Below, one piece after another: positions 15,085 to 23,149 of a stretch of DNA of 64,000 bases. A program made the translations under genes and the position numbers. Origin of the DNA: Streptomyces sp. 130 (GTDB taxonomy: Bacteria; Actinomycetota; Actinomycetes; Streptomycetales; Streptomycetaceae); contig NZ_VJNO01000003.1 in NCBI RefSeq assembly GCF_007096885.1, forward strand, positions 124,001 to 188,000, read 5' to 3'. Positions within the stretch are counted from its first letter, which is position 1. Every line of letters starts with the position of its first letter. The notes under the pieces were generated by a model. The model was given only the letters and a program-made list of their open reading frames with translations. It was not told the DNA's origin and searched no databases.

Positions 15085-16178
15085 ATGGCGGCCACCCGTG
15101 CCGGGGCCAGCGCGCACACCGGGCAGTCCGGCACGTCGGGGAACGGCACCCGGCTCGCCGCCAGGCCCTCCCGCAGATCGAGCCGGACCCGGGCGCCGGC
15201 GGCCAGCGGCTCCTGGAAGCCGGTGAGATAGCGCAGGCCCTCCAGAGCGATCAGCGAGCCGATCTGCATGGCCACCGGGCCGATGAGCGGGTTCGTCGTC
15301 CGCATGCCGTGCACGAGGTCCTCGGCGGCCGCCGCGCCGGTGCCCTCCTCCGGTTGCCGCGCGAACTCGCACGCCAGGCAGGCGCTCTCCCCCGGATCGA
15401 CGGACATGTACGAGAGCAGTGTGCGGGTCGCGCCGCCGACGACCAGGGGCACACCGGCCCGGACGGCGGCCTCGTTCACCCACAGGCCGGCGTCGGGATG
15501 GCCGTCCAGGCCGCCCACGATCAGATCGGTCCCGTCGGTGAGATCGGCGAGGTCGTCGGGGCCCGCGACCCAGCGGTCGACGGTGCGCACCTCGATGTCC
15601 GGGTCGTACGCCCGCACCCAGGCGGCGGCCCGCTCGACCTTCGAGCGGCCGATGTCCTCGTGCTTGTACAGGAACTGCCGGGCGAAGTTGCGGGTCTCGA
15701 CGCGGTCGTGGTCCAGCAGGGTCAGCCGGCCGACGCCGAGACCCGCCAGGCACTGCACCAGCGAGGAACCGCCGCCGCCCACGCCGAGCACCAGGACGTG
15801 CGCCTCGCGGACCCGGCGCAGATAGTCGGTGCGGTGCCGGTCGAGGTCCGAGAAGGTGCCGAAGAACGTCAGGTTGGAGAAGTGCCGTTCGTCCACCGCC
15901 GGATCGCCGGTGAACCGGCCCTCGGCCCGTTCGACCAGCCCCAGCGCCGCGAGCCCCTTCAGTCCCCCGTCGAGTTCCTGGCCGGTCACCTCGACGCCCC
16001 GGGCGCCGAGCGCCGCGCGCAGCGCGCCGACGTCGCGGGGCCCCTCGCGCAGGACGGAGAGAAGTGCCTCGACCTTTCCCTCGGGGTCCTCCAGAGTGAT
16101 CGACTCACGGGGGTCGAAGACGACGATCAGGTCCTCCCCCACCGTTTGCCAGGAGCACTCCTTGAGCGCGACACGCAT
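15081..16178 (-). CDS. ThiF/MccB-like E1 adenylyltransferase with RRE-like N-terminus
   Basis: 365 residues from ATG 16178; an upstream in-frame ATG at 16226 would add a poor 16-residue extension. Residues 1-90 form a small alpha/beta domain with winged-helix character (VEALLSVLREGPRDVGALRAAL, LGLVERAEGRF). This resembles the leader-peptide clamp of MccB and 'TOMM precursor leader peptide-binding' proteins. The E1 domain follows: HVLVLGVGGGGSSLVQCLAGLGV (ATP motif 132-137), LDHDRVETRNFARQFLY, and DLIVGGLDGHPDAGLWVN. Two structural zinc pairs follow, C267xxC270 and C352xxC355. Such enzymes adenylate a peptide or protein C-terminus. No partner ThiS/MoaD-like protein is encoded here, so the adjacent 18-residue peptide is the likely substrate. 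Confidence 0.8.
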   Translation of the reverse strand: MRVALKECSWQTVGEDLIVVFDPRESITLEDPEGKVEALLSVLREGPRDVGALRAALGARGVEVTGQELDGGLKGLAALGLVERAEGRFTGDPAVDERHFSNLTFFGTFSDLDRHRTDYLRRVREAHVLVLGVGGGGSSLVQCLAGLGVGRLTLLDHDRVETRNFARQFLYKHEDIGRSKVERAAAWVRAYDPDIEVRTVDRWVAGPDDLADLTDGTDLIVGGLDGHPDAGLWVNEAAVRAGVPLVVGGATRTLLSYMSVDPGESACLACEFARQPEEGTGAAAAEDLVHGMRTTNPLIGPVAMQIGSLIALEGLRYLTGFQEPLAAGARVRLDLREGLAASRVPFPDVPDCPVCALAPARVAAI

Positions 16179-16234
16179 CAACCCACTCGCTTTCGGCCTC
16201 AGCGGACCCCGGACCCCCCAGGGCATGGCCGCAA

Positions 16235-16266
16235 CTTAACTGTCCGCGGCTGAACTTCCGCTTTGA
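16235..16266 (-). promoter_or_regulatory. Putative SARP-type promoter of the peptide operon
   Basis: On the minus strand TCAAAGC (16266-16260), four bases, GTTCAGC (16255-16249), eight bases, then GTTAAG (16240-16235) as a -10. Two heptamers at 11-bp pitch with the second 8 bases from the -10 is the arrangement described for SARP-activated promoters. The heptamers match each other at only three positions, so this is tentative. It lies about 57 bases before the ThiF-like gene start. Confidence 0.4.
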
Positions 16267-16318
16267 CGGCGCTTTGGGGCATGCCGGAGGCAGGCCCGTA
16301 CGGCCCGGTGCCGGTGGC

Positions 16319-19135
16319 TCAGTCCGTCGCCCGGAGCAGCTCGCGCACGGCGTCCGCGTCCGGGTGCTCGAGTTCCTCGAACAGGGCGAGGGAGGACCGC
16401 CACGCCTCGCGCGCCCCCGGAAGGTCGCCGACGGTGCGCATGACCTCGCCGAGGCCGCGCAGTGCGACCGCCTCGCCGTACCGGTTGCCGAGCCGGTGGA
16501 AGCCCTCCTGGCACCGGCGGTAGCAGTCGAGCGCTTCGGTGTACTGGCCCATGGCGCGGCGGATGACGGCGAAGGTCTCCCAGGTGTACGCCTCACCGAG
16601 CGGACTGCCCTCCTCCCGGTGCAGTCGCAGCGCCTCCTCGCAGCAGGCGAGCGCCTTCTCGTGGTCGCCCAGATGGGTGTGGCACCAGCCGATGTTGTTC
16701 AGCGCGCCGCCCCAGCCGGCCCGGTTGCCGGCCGCGCGCTCCAGTTCCAGCACCTGCTCGACGCAGCGGAGCGTGGCACGGTAGTCGCCCTGCTGCTCGT
16801 AGGACCAGCCGATCGCCCGCAACGTGTGGGCCTGCGCCGGCAGGTCGTGCAGCTCGCGTTGCAGCTCCAGGGCCCGCGACAGCTCGTCCCGGGCCTGCTC
16901 GTAACGTCCCAGCCGGATGGCGGCCCGGCCCGACTCGCAGTGGCACAGTGCCGTCCCGGCCCGGTCCTCCTGCCGCCGGGCCGCGGCGATGGCCGTGCGC
17001 TGGGTGGCCGCCCAGTCGTGCCAACGACCGCTGAGGTGGAGGAAGTCCCCCATGGCGAGCGGCAGTTGCCAGGCGTGGTCGTCGAAGCCGGCCGGGCCCG
17101 CCGCTTCCGTGACGGCGAGCAGCGCGGTGTGCTCCGTCTCGAACCACGCCAACGCCTCCTCGTACCCCTCCGGGTGGTGGGGCACGGAGCCGGGCACCGG
17201 CGGCGAGAGCGGCAGTTCGGCGCGGACCGGGGCGAGCCGCCGGCCCGCCGCGTGCGCGGTGTGCAGGAAGTGGTCGAACAGGCGGTGCAGTGCCCGGGTG
17301 CGTTCCGCCTCGGAGTCCTCGGTCGCCGCCAGTTCCGCGGCGTAGGTGCGCAGCAGGTCGTGGAAGGAGTACCGGCCGGGGCGGTGCTCGTCGATCAGGT
17401 GGACCCGGGCCAGGGCGGTCAGCGCCGCCGCGGCCTGCCGGACGGTCAGCCCGGCCAGCGCCGCCACGGCGGGCGCGGCGGCGTCCCGGCCGGGGTACAG
17501 CCCGAGCAGCCGGAAGACCTTGGCCGTGGCGGCGTCGAGCCGGAGGTACGACCAGGAGAACACCGTCCGTACGCTGCTCACTCCCTCGCCCGCGTCCAGG
17601 GCGTCCAGCCTCCCTATCGTGTCGCGCAGTTCGGCGGCGACCGCGCTCAGTGCGAAGCCTGGGCGGCCGACGGCGCGGGCGGCGGTCACGGCGAGTGCCA
17701 GCGGCAGCCGGGCGCACAGCTCGATCAGCTCGGCCACCGCCTCCGGCTCCGCGGCGACCCGGTCGGCGCCGAGCCGGGCGGCGAGCAGTTCGTGCGCCTC
17801 CTCCCGCGACAGCACGTCGAGGGAGACCAGCCGGGCGCCATCGGTGACGGCGAGACCGGCCAGCCGGCCGCGACCGGTGACGACCACGGCGCAACCGGGA
17901 CCGCCCGGCAGCAGGGGCCGTACCTGGGCGGCGTCGGTGGCGTTGTCGAGGACGAACAGGAGACGGCGGCCGGCGGTCTCGGTGCGCAGCAGCGCCGCTC
18001 GCGCCTCCAGCGAATCCGGGATGCGCTCCGGCGGCACCGACAGGGCCTCCAGGAAGCCGCGGATGGCCTCGCCCGGCGGGACGGGCCCGGCCGCGGAGTC
18101 GAAGCCGCGCAGATTGACGTACAGCTGGCCGTCCGGAAAGTCCGGTGCCGCGCGGTGGGCCCAGTGCAGCGCGAGCGCCGTCTTCCCGGCGCCCGCCGTG
18201 CCGGTGACGGCGCGTACGACCGGGCCGGTGCCGGTGGCCGCGTCACCGGGCGGTCCGTCCAGCAACCGCAGTTCGGCCCGGCGGCCGGCGAACCCACCTA
18301 CGGCCGCCGGGAGTTGGCGCGGCGGCGCCTCGGCGCGTCCGGGGCGGGCCGGTCCCTTGGGCGGCCGTGGGCCGGGTCCGGCGGTGGCGAGCCGCGGGTC
18401 GCCGCGCAGCATGCGCAGTTGCAACTCGCGCAGCGGGGCGGACGGTTCGACGCTCAGCTCGTCGGCCAGCAGCCGGCGCACCTCCCGGTAGGAGTCGAGC
18501 GCCTCCGCCTGCCGCCCCGACCGGTACAGCGCCAGCATCAGCTGCTGCCACAGCCCTTCCCGCAGCGGGTGCTCGCGCACGGACTGCCTCAGCTCCGGCA
18601 CCAGTTCGGCGTGGCGCCCGCAGGCGAGGTCCGCCTCGACACGTGCCTGGAGGACGTCGAGCCGCTGCTCGTCCAGCCGTGCAGCCTCCGCCTCCACCAC
18701 GGGCCCGGCCGGTACGTCGGCGAGTGCGGGGCCGCGCCAGAGCGCGAGCGCCTGGGCGAGCAGTCTCGCCGCGTGCTCCGCCTCGCCGGCCGCCAGCGCG
18801 GCCCGGCCGGATTCGCCGAGCCGGACGAAGGCGGTGGCGTCCAGCCCGTCCTCGCCGTCGGGCACCACCTGGTAGCCCGGTGGCCGGGTGACGATCAGCC
18901 GGCCCTGCCGGTCGTCGAGTTCACGGCGCAGCCGCAGCACGTACTGCTGGATGAGATTGGCGGCCGCCCTGGGTTCGCGCTCGCCCCACAGCTCCGTGAC
19001 CAGCCGGTCCGTCGGTACGGGTGTGTCGCGCCGCACCAGTAAGGCGGCGAGCAGCGCGCGCGGCTTGGCGGCGGAGATCCCCCGCCAGTCGGCTCCGTCG
19101 AATATCTCGAGCGGGCCGAGGATACGAAAACGCAT
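16319..19135 (-). CDS. SARP/AfsR-type regulator (BTAD, NB-ARC, TPR)
   Basis: 938 residues from ATG 19135. Residues 1-95 are an OmpR-like winged helix (MRFRILGPLEIFDG opening, PRALLAALLVRRDTPVPTDRLVTELWGE). Residues 100-245 are the BTAD domain, ending in RLLADELSVEPSAPLRELQ. The NB-ARC ATPase has its P-loop at GTAGAGKTA (312-320), LLFVLDNATDAAQVRPLLPG as Walker B region and CARLPLALAV as the GLPL-like motif. The last 250 residues are TPRs (GRYEQARDELSRALELQ). This is the AfsR/RedD-like class of pathway activators. Codon 32 (19042-19040) is TTA, so translation should need bldA tRNA. It lies on the same strand directly upstream of the peptide operon, its probable target. Confidence 0.9.
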   Translation of the reverse strand: MRFRILGPLEIFDGADWRGISAAKPRALLAALLVRRDTPVPTDRLVTELWGEREPRAAANLIQQYVLRLRRELDDRQGRLIVTRPPGYQVVPDGEDGLDATAFVRLGESGRAALAAGEAEHAARLLAQALALWRGPALADVPAGPVVEAEAARLDEQRLDVLQARVEADLACGRHAELVPELRQSVREHPLREGLWQQLMLALYRSGRQAEALDSYREVRRLLADELSVEPSAPLRELQLRMLRGDPRLATAGPGPRPPKGPARPGRAEAPPRQLPAAVGGFAGRRAELRLLDGPPGDAATGTGPVVRAVTGTAGAGKTALALHWAHRAAPDFPDGQLYVNLRGFDSAAGPVPPGEAIRGFLEALSVPPERIPDSLEARAALLRTETAGRRLLFVLDNATDAAQVRPLLPGGPGCAVVVTGRGRLAGLAVTDGARLVSLDVLSREEAHELLAARLGADRVAAEPEAVAELIELCARLPLALAVTAARAVGRPGFALSAVAAELRDTIGRLDALDAGEGVSSVRTVFSWSYLRLDAATAKVFRLLGLYPGRDAAAPAVAALAGLTVRQAAAALTALARVHLIDEHRPGRYSFHDLLRTYAAELAATEDSEAERTRALHRLFDHFLHTAHAAGRRLAPVRAELPLSPPVPGSVPHHPEGYEEALAWFETEHTALLAVTEAAGPAGFDDHAWQLPLAMGDFLHLSGRWHDWAATQRTAIAAARRQEDRAGTALCHCESGRAAIRLGRYEQARDELSRALELQRELHDLPAQAHTLRAIGWSYEQQGDYRATLRCVEQVLELERAAGNRAGWGGALNNIGWCHTHLGDHEKALACCEEALRLHREEGSPLGEAYTWETFAVIRRAMGQYTEALDCYRRCQEGFHRLGNRYGEAVALRGLGEVMRTVGDLPGAREAWRSSLALFEELEHPDADAVRELLRATD

Positions 19136-19246
19136 CGGCCTCCCCCGTTCTCCGTTGCGTCCGCATGTGATCTTGCCATCGGCCGACGTGATCCGCTACG
19201 TCGTGGCCGGCCGCGGGCGGGCAGGCCGCCGTGCCGCGGAACACCC

Positions 19247-19275
19247 TTGACACCACGCGCCGCTGATCACATAGT
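19247..19275 (+). promoter_or_regulatory. Promoter of the IclR-transporter operon
   Basis: TTGACA (19247-19252), 17 bases, CATAGT (19270-19275). The expected transcription start falls at the left edge of the palindrome at 19282-19310. Confidence 0.7.
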
Positions 19276-19281
19276 TCTCAC

Positions 19282-19310
19282 CGCTGAGCGCAACGCCGTT
19301 GCGCTCAGCG
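19282..19310. promoter_or_regulatory. Perfect 14-1-14 palindrome, probable IclR operator
   Basis: Arms CGCTGAGCGCAACG and CGTTGCGCTCAGCG are exact complements around a single C. The palindrome starts 7 bases after the -10 and ends 31 bases before the IclR start, ideally placed for autorepression. A perfect dyad of this length by chance is very unlikely even at high GC. Confidence 0.9.
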
Positions 19311-19341
19311 CACCAGGAACAGTGAGGAAGGGGACGAGGCC

Positions 19342-20175
19342 ATGAACGAGGTGAACGGCGCGTCCGCCGACGGCGCCGCGCACGAGACCGGCCGGCCCGA
19401 CGACGCGGAGGCCCTGCCCCCGGCTCAGCCCGGCGTTCTGCAGGGCGCGGACCGCGCCTTGCTCGCCCTGCTGTCGTTCACCGAGCGGCGCCCCGAGTGG
19501 GGGGTGAGCGAGATGGCGCGCAGGCACGGCTGGGACAAGGCCGTGGCCCAGCGCATCCTCACGACGCTCGCCTCCCGCTCCTTCCTGACCTGCGACACCA
19601 CCACCCGCCGCTACCGGCTGGGCCCCGCCGTGTCCCGGCTGGCGCGCGCCGGGGAGCACAGCGGTGTGCTGCCGTCGCTGATCCGGCCGGTCCTCGCTGG
19701 GCTGCTGCGGGAGACCGGCGAGAGCGTGGTACTGAATGTGCCGCAGGGCGCCGGATACCGGTGCGCCGCCGCCGTCGACGGCACCGGGCCGGTCCGCTAC
19801 ACGGCGATCGTCGGTGCCGTGATGCCCGGGCACGCCGGCGCCTCCGGTCACGCCATCTTCGCGCACTACTCCGAGGCGGAGATCCGGCGCCTGTTCGGGG
19901 CCACCCCGCTCCAGCGCTTCAACGACCACACGGTCACCGGCCTGGACACCCTTCTGGCCCGGTACGCGGACGTGCGCTCCCGGGGGTACAGCGTGAGTCA
20001 CGGGGAGTACGACGAAGCCGTCGCGGCCGTGGCCGCCCCCGTGTTCCAGGCCGGCAGCATCGCCGCCTCGCTCACCGTCATCGGGCCCGCGCACCGCGTG
20101 ACGCGCGCCGTCGACCGCATCACCGAGCTCGTTCTGGCCGGAGCCGAGGAGGCCACGGCCGCCTTCGGCTCCTGA
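19342..20175 (+). CDS. IclR family transcriptional regulator
   Basis: 277 residues. A 35-residue polar extension precedes the winged helix (ADRALLALLSFTERRPEWGVSEMARRHGWDKAVAQRILTTLASRSFL, about 35-85). The IclR effector domain follows (YRLGPAVSRLARAG, VVLNVPQGAGYRC, AIVGAVMPGHAGASGHAIFAH, RSRGYSVSHGEYDEAVAAVAAPVF). The GEY(D/H)xxxxxVAAPV block is diagnostic of the family. It is the first gene of a plus-strand row with an OPT transporter and two putative peptidases. The palindrome at 19282-19310 suggests it controls the whole row in response to a substrate-derived small molecule. Confidence 0.9.
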   Translation: MNEVNGASADGAAHETGRPDDAEALPPAQPGVLQGADRALLALLSFTERRPEWGVSEMARRHGWDKAVAQRILTTLASRSFLTCDTTTRRYRLGPAVSRLARAGEHSGVLPSLIRPVLAGLLRETGESVVLNVPQGAGYRCAAAVDGTGPVRYTAIVGAVMPGHAGASGHAIFAHYSEAEIRRLFGATPLQRFNDHTVTGLDTLLARYADVRSRGYSVSHGEYDEAVAAVAAPVFQAGSIAASLTVIGPAHRVTRAVDRITELVLAGAEEATAAFGS

Positions 20176-20313
20176 CCCGCCCGGCCCCGGCGGCGCCGTC
20201 CGCCGGGGCCGCACCCCGTACGACTCATCGTGCCGGAGTACGCGGATCACCACCGCCTGCCCGAAAAGTCCCTCCCTGTCCCGGGGCAGGGCCCACCCAC
20301 CAAGGGGTGTTCC

Positions 20314-21975
20314 GTGTCGCATCACACCTCGCCGTCGGCCACCGCGCCGCCGCCCTCCGACCCCGGCCCCGCGTCGTCCGGCGCCGGCCACCCCCGCGTA
20401 CGCGAACCCGTCGTGTTCGTCGTCCTCGCCGTGCTGTCCGTCGTCGGCGCCGTCATCGGCGCGGACCTCGTCGCCAAGCTGGGGATCTCCGCCAACACCT
20501 CGGTCGTCGGCGCGCTGATCGCCATGCTCATCGGCCGCATCCCGCTCGCCGGACTGCGCTCGATGCGCTCCGTGCACCGGCAGAACCTCGCCCAGAGCGC
20601 CATCTCCGCCGCCACCTTCGCCTCTGCCAACGCGCTGCTCACCTCGATCGCGGTGCCGTACGTCTTCGGACGCGAGGACCTGGTGTGGCCGATGCTGGCC
20701 GGTTCCTTCGCGGGCCTGCTCATCGACACCTGGGTGCTCTACCGCTCCTTCGGCTCCCGGCTGCTGCCCGCCGACGCGGCCTGGCCGCCCGGGCAGGCCG
20801 CCGCCGAGACGATCAAGGCCGGTGACAAGGGCGGCAAGCGGGCCCTGGTGCTCGGCGCGGGTACGCTCGTCGGGCTCGGCGGCACCCTGTTCAGCCTGCC
20901 GCTGTCCGCCGCCGGTGTCGCCTTCCTCGGAAACGTCTGGGCGCTGCTCATGTTCGGCGTGGGGCTCGGGCTGCGCGAGTTCAGCCCCGATCTGTTCCAC
21001 ACCGACCTCGGCGCCGGTTACGTCCCGCACGGCGTCATGGTCGGCGCGGGCGTCGTCGCCCTGGGCCAGGCGGTCGTGCTGCTGGTCCGCCGTCGCTCGG
21101 AGCGGCAGCCCGCTGCCGCGGCGACCCTCGCCGGACACGACGAGACGACCTCGTACACCGTGGACGAGCAGGCGCTGCGCCGCTCGCTCGTACGCGGCTA
21201 CGCCCTCTTCGTCGCCGGAGCCGTGCTGCTCGCCGTCCTCGGTGGCCTGATCGGTGACATGAGTCCGCTGGGCCTGCTCGGCTGGGTGCTGTTCGCCGCG
21301 TTCGCCGCGCTCGTGCACGAGCTGATCGTCGGGCTCGCGGCGATGCAGTCCGGCTGGTTCCCGTCGTTCGCCGTCACTCTGATCTTCCTGGTCCTGGGGC
21401 TGCTCATCGGCATCCCGTCGGTACCGCTCGCGCTGCTGGTCGGTTACGTCTCGGCCACCGGTCCCGCCTTCGCCGACATGGGCTACGACCTCAAGGCCGG
21501 CTGGCTGCTGCGCCGCGAGCACCGCCCCTGGGACCCGTACGAGCGTGAGGGGCGCCGCGAGCAGTTCCGTGCCGCCCTCATCGGCTTCGCCGCGGCCCTC
21601 GCCGTGGTGGCCGTCCTGTGGCAGTCGTACTTCAGGCAGGGGCTGATCCCGCCCGTCGCCAAGGTCTACGCCGACACCGTCAAGAACGGTCTGGGCGAGC
21701 CCGGTGTCCTGCGCACCCTGCTGCTGTGGGCCATCCCCGGCGCCGTGATCCAGCTGGTCGGCGGCACCAAGCGGCAGATGGGCGTCATGCTCGCCACCGG
21801 CCTGCTGATCCTCACCCCGAACGCCTGCTGGATGGTCCTCGCCGCGCTCGCCGTGCGCGTCGGCTACCGCAAGTGGCGCGGTCCCGCCGCCGACGAGGAA
21901 CTCAACCTGGTCGGCGCCGGGCTCATCGCGGGCAGCTCCCTGGGCGACTCCGCCCAGATCATCAAGGCCAGCTGA
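20314..21975 (+). CDS. OPT family oligopeptide-type transporter
   Basis: 553 residues from GTG 20314, with GGGGTG six bases upstream. A proline-rich cytoplasmic N-terminus of about 30 residues is followed by some 14 hydrophobic segments. These begin VVFVVLAVLSVVGAVIGADLVAKLGISANTSVVGALI, a typical OPT/YSL (PF03169) opening. PLSAAGVAFLGNVWALLMFGVGLGLR, PHGVMVGAGVVALGQ and IPSVPLALLVGYVSATGPAFADMGYDLKAGW are also OPT-like blocks. Family members import oligopeptides or metal-peptide and metal-siderophore complexes by proton symport. The two downstream hydrolase-type genes make peptide or peptide-derivative uptake the best inference. Confidence 0.85.
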   Translation: MSHHTSPSATAPPPSDPGPASSGAGHPRVREPVVFVVLAVLSVVGAVIGADLVAKLGISANTSVVGALIAMLIGRIPLAGLRSMRSVHRQNLAQSAISAATFASANALLTSIAVPYVFGREDLVWPMLAGSFAGLLIDTWVLYRSFGSRLLPADAAWPPGQAAAETIKAGDKGGKRALVLGAGTLVGLGGTLFSLPLSAAGVAFLGNVWALLMFGVGLGLREFSPDLFHTDLGAGYVPHGVMVGAGVVALGQAVVLLVRRRSERQPAAAATLAGHDETTSYTVDEQALRRSLVRGYALFVAGAVLLAVLGGLIGDMSPLGLLGWVLFAAFAALVHELIVGLAAMQSGWFPSFAVTLIFLVLGLLIGIPSVPLALLVGYVSATGPAFADMGYDLKAGWLLRREHRPWDPYEREGRREQFRAALIGFAAALAVVAVLWQSYFRQGLIPPVAKVYADTVKNGLGEPGVLRTLLLWAIPGAVIQLVGGTKRQMGVMLATGLLILTPNACWMVLAALAVRVGYRKWRGPAADEELNLVGAGLIAGSSLGDSAQIIKAS

Positions 21976-22029
21976 CCCCGCCCCCCCATACCACCTTCAC
22001 TCACACGCACCACCGCAAGGAGAAGATCC

Positions 22030-23097
22030 ATGGAGATGTTCAGCCGGCTCGAACCCCGGTCCGAGTACCTGAGCTACGAACTCGCCCTCGCCGCTCGCAA
22101 GCTCGTCGAGCAGGTCATGCTCGTCAAGCCCGGCGAGCACGTCGTCCTCACCGGCGACACCAGCAGCGACCGCCGGGTCGTGGACGCCACCGCCCAGGCC
22201 GTCGCGGCGGCCGGGGCGCACCCCGTCGTCGTCTGGTACGAGACGCTGCCGAGCTCGTCCATGGAGCCGCCGCGCCCCGTCGCCGGCGCCATAGCCGACG
22301 CCGACGTGTGGATCGAGTTCGCGGTCTCGTACGTGATGCACTCCGACGCGTTCCGCCGCGCGATGGCGAACGGCTGCCGTTACACCAACCTCACGGCCAT
22401 GGACGTGCACATGCTCGTCGCCACGGTCGGCCGCCCCGACTTCGAGGGTGTGATCAAGCTCGGCAAGGCGCTGGTCCGTCTCCTGGAGCAGGCGGACGAG
22501 GTGCGCATCACCTCCGCCAACGGCACCGACATCACCGGCCGCAACGGTGACCGCCCGATCAACCTGCGGGGCAAGCCCGCCGAGAATCCCGGCGAGACCG
22601 TCATGCTCTCCGGCCAGATCTCCTGGAACCCGCTGGAGGAGACCCAGGACGGCGTCCTCGTCTTCGACGGCGCCCTGTGGCCGCCGGACCAGCTCGGTCT
22701 GCTGCGCACCCCGGTCCGCTGCACCGTCGAGAAGGGCGTCGTCACGAAGATCGACGGCGAGGGCCAGGACGCGGAGATCTTCCGCCGCTGGATGGAGTCC
22801 TGGGACGACCCGAACATGTTCCGCGTCGCCCACTGGTCCCTGGGGTTCAACCCGGGTGTGCCCGCGCCGACCGGCCGCATCGTCGAGGACGAGCGCGTCT
22901 TCGGCTGCGTGGAGCTCGGCATCGGCACCAAGGGCGCCTGGATCGGTGGCGAACCGTGGGTGTCCGCCGCGCACACCGACGGCTCGATCCTCGGCCCCTC
23001 GATCTACCTCGACGGCGAGTGCATCGAGAAGGACGGCGTGTACGTGCACCCCGAGCTGGTCGAGATCTGCCGCGAACTGGGCGTCGCCGGCTACTGA
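22030..23097 (+). CDS. M29 aminopeptidase / NicX-like metalloprotein
   Basis: 355 residues from ATG 22030 with AAGGAGAAG upstream. The domain order fits the thermophilic aminopeptidase T (M29) fold. An N-terminal Rossmann-like half (KPGEHVVLTGDTSSDRRVVDA, AADAHPVVVWY-type text) is followed by ADVWIEFAVSYVMHSDAFRRAM. The C-terminal metal site contains GCVELGIGT and AAHTDGSILGPSIYLDGE (His315, Asp317). The same fold includes 2,5-dihydroxypyridine dioxygenase NicX, which uses an equivalent HxD pair with iron, so aminopeptidase and ring-cleaving dioxygenase cannot be separated by motif alone. The position between a peptide transporter and an S33-type peptidase favours aminopeptidase. It follows the transporter by 54 bases. 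Confidence 0.75.
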   Translation: MEMFSRLEPRSEYLSYELALAARKLVEQVMLVKPGEHVVLTGDTSSDRRVVDATAQAVAAAGAHPVVVWYETLPSSSMEPPRPVAGAIADADVWIEFAVSYVMHSDAFRRAMANGCRYTNLTAMDVHMLVATVGRPDFEGVIKLGKALVRLLEQADEVRITSANGTDITGRNGDRPINLRGKPAENPGETVMLSGQISWNPLEETQDGVLVFDGALWPPDQLGLLRTPVRCTVEKGVVTKIDGEGQDAEIFRRWMESWDDPNMFRVAHWSLGFNPGVPAPTGRIVEDERVFGCVELGIGTKGAWIGGEPWVSAAHTDGSILGPSIYLDGECIEKDGVYVHPELVEICRELGVAGY

Positions 23098-23149
23098 CCG
23101 CCGACCGCGCGCCCGCCCGCCCTCGTTCACCCCGTCCCAGGAGCCGGAC

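Noticed and set aside
16274..19042. Very long open frame on the plus strand opposite the SARP gene
   Set aside because: It is an antisense product of GC-rich third positions; the translation is Arg/Gly/Pro-rich without domains, while the minus strand encodes a complete SARP-NB-ARC-TPR protein.
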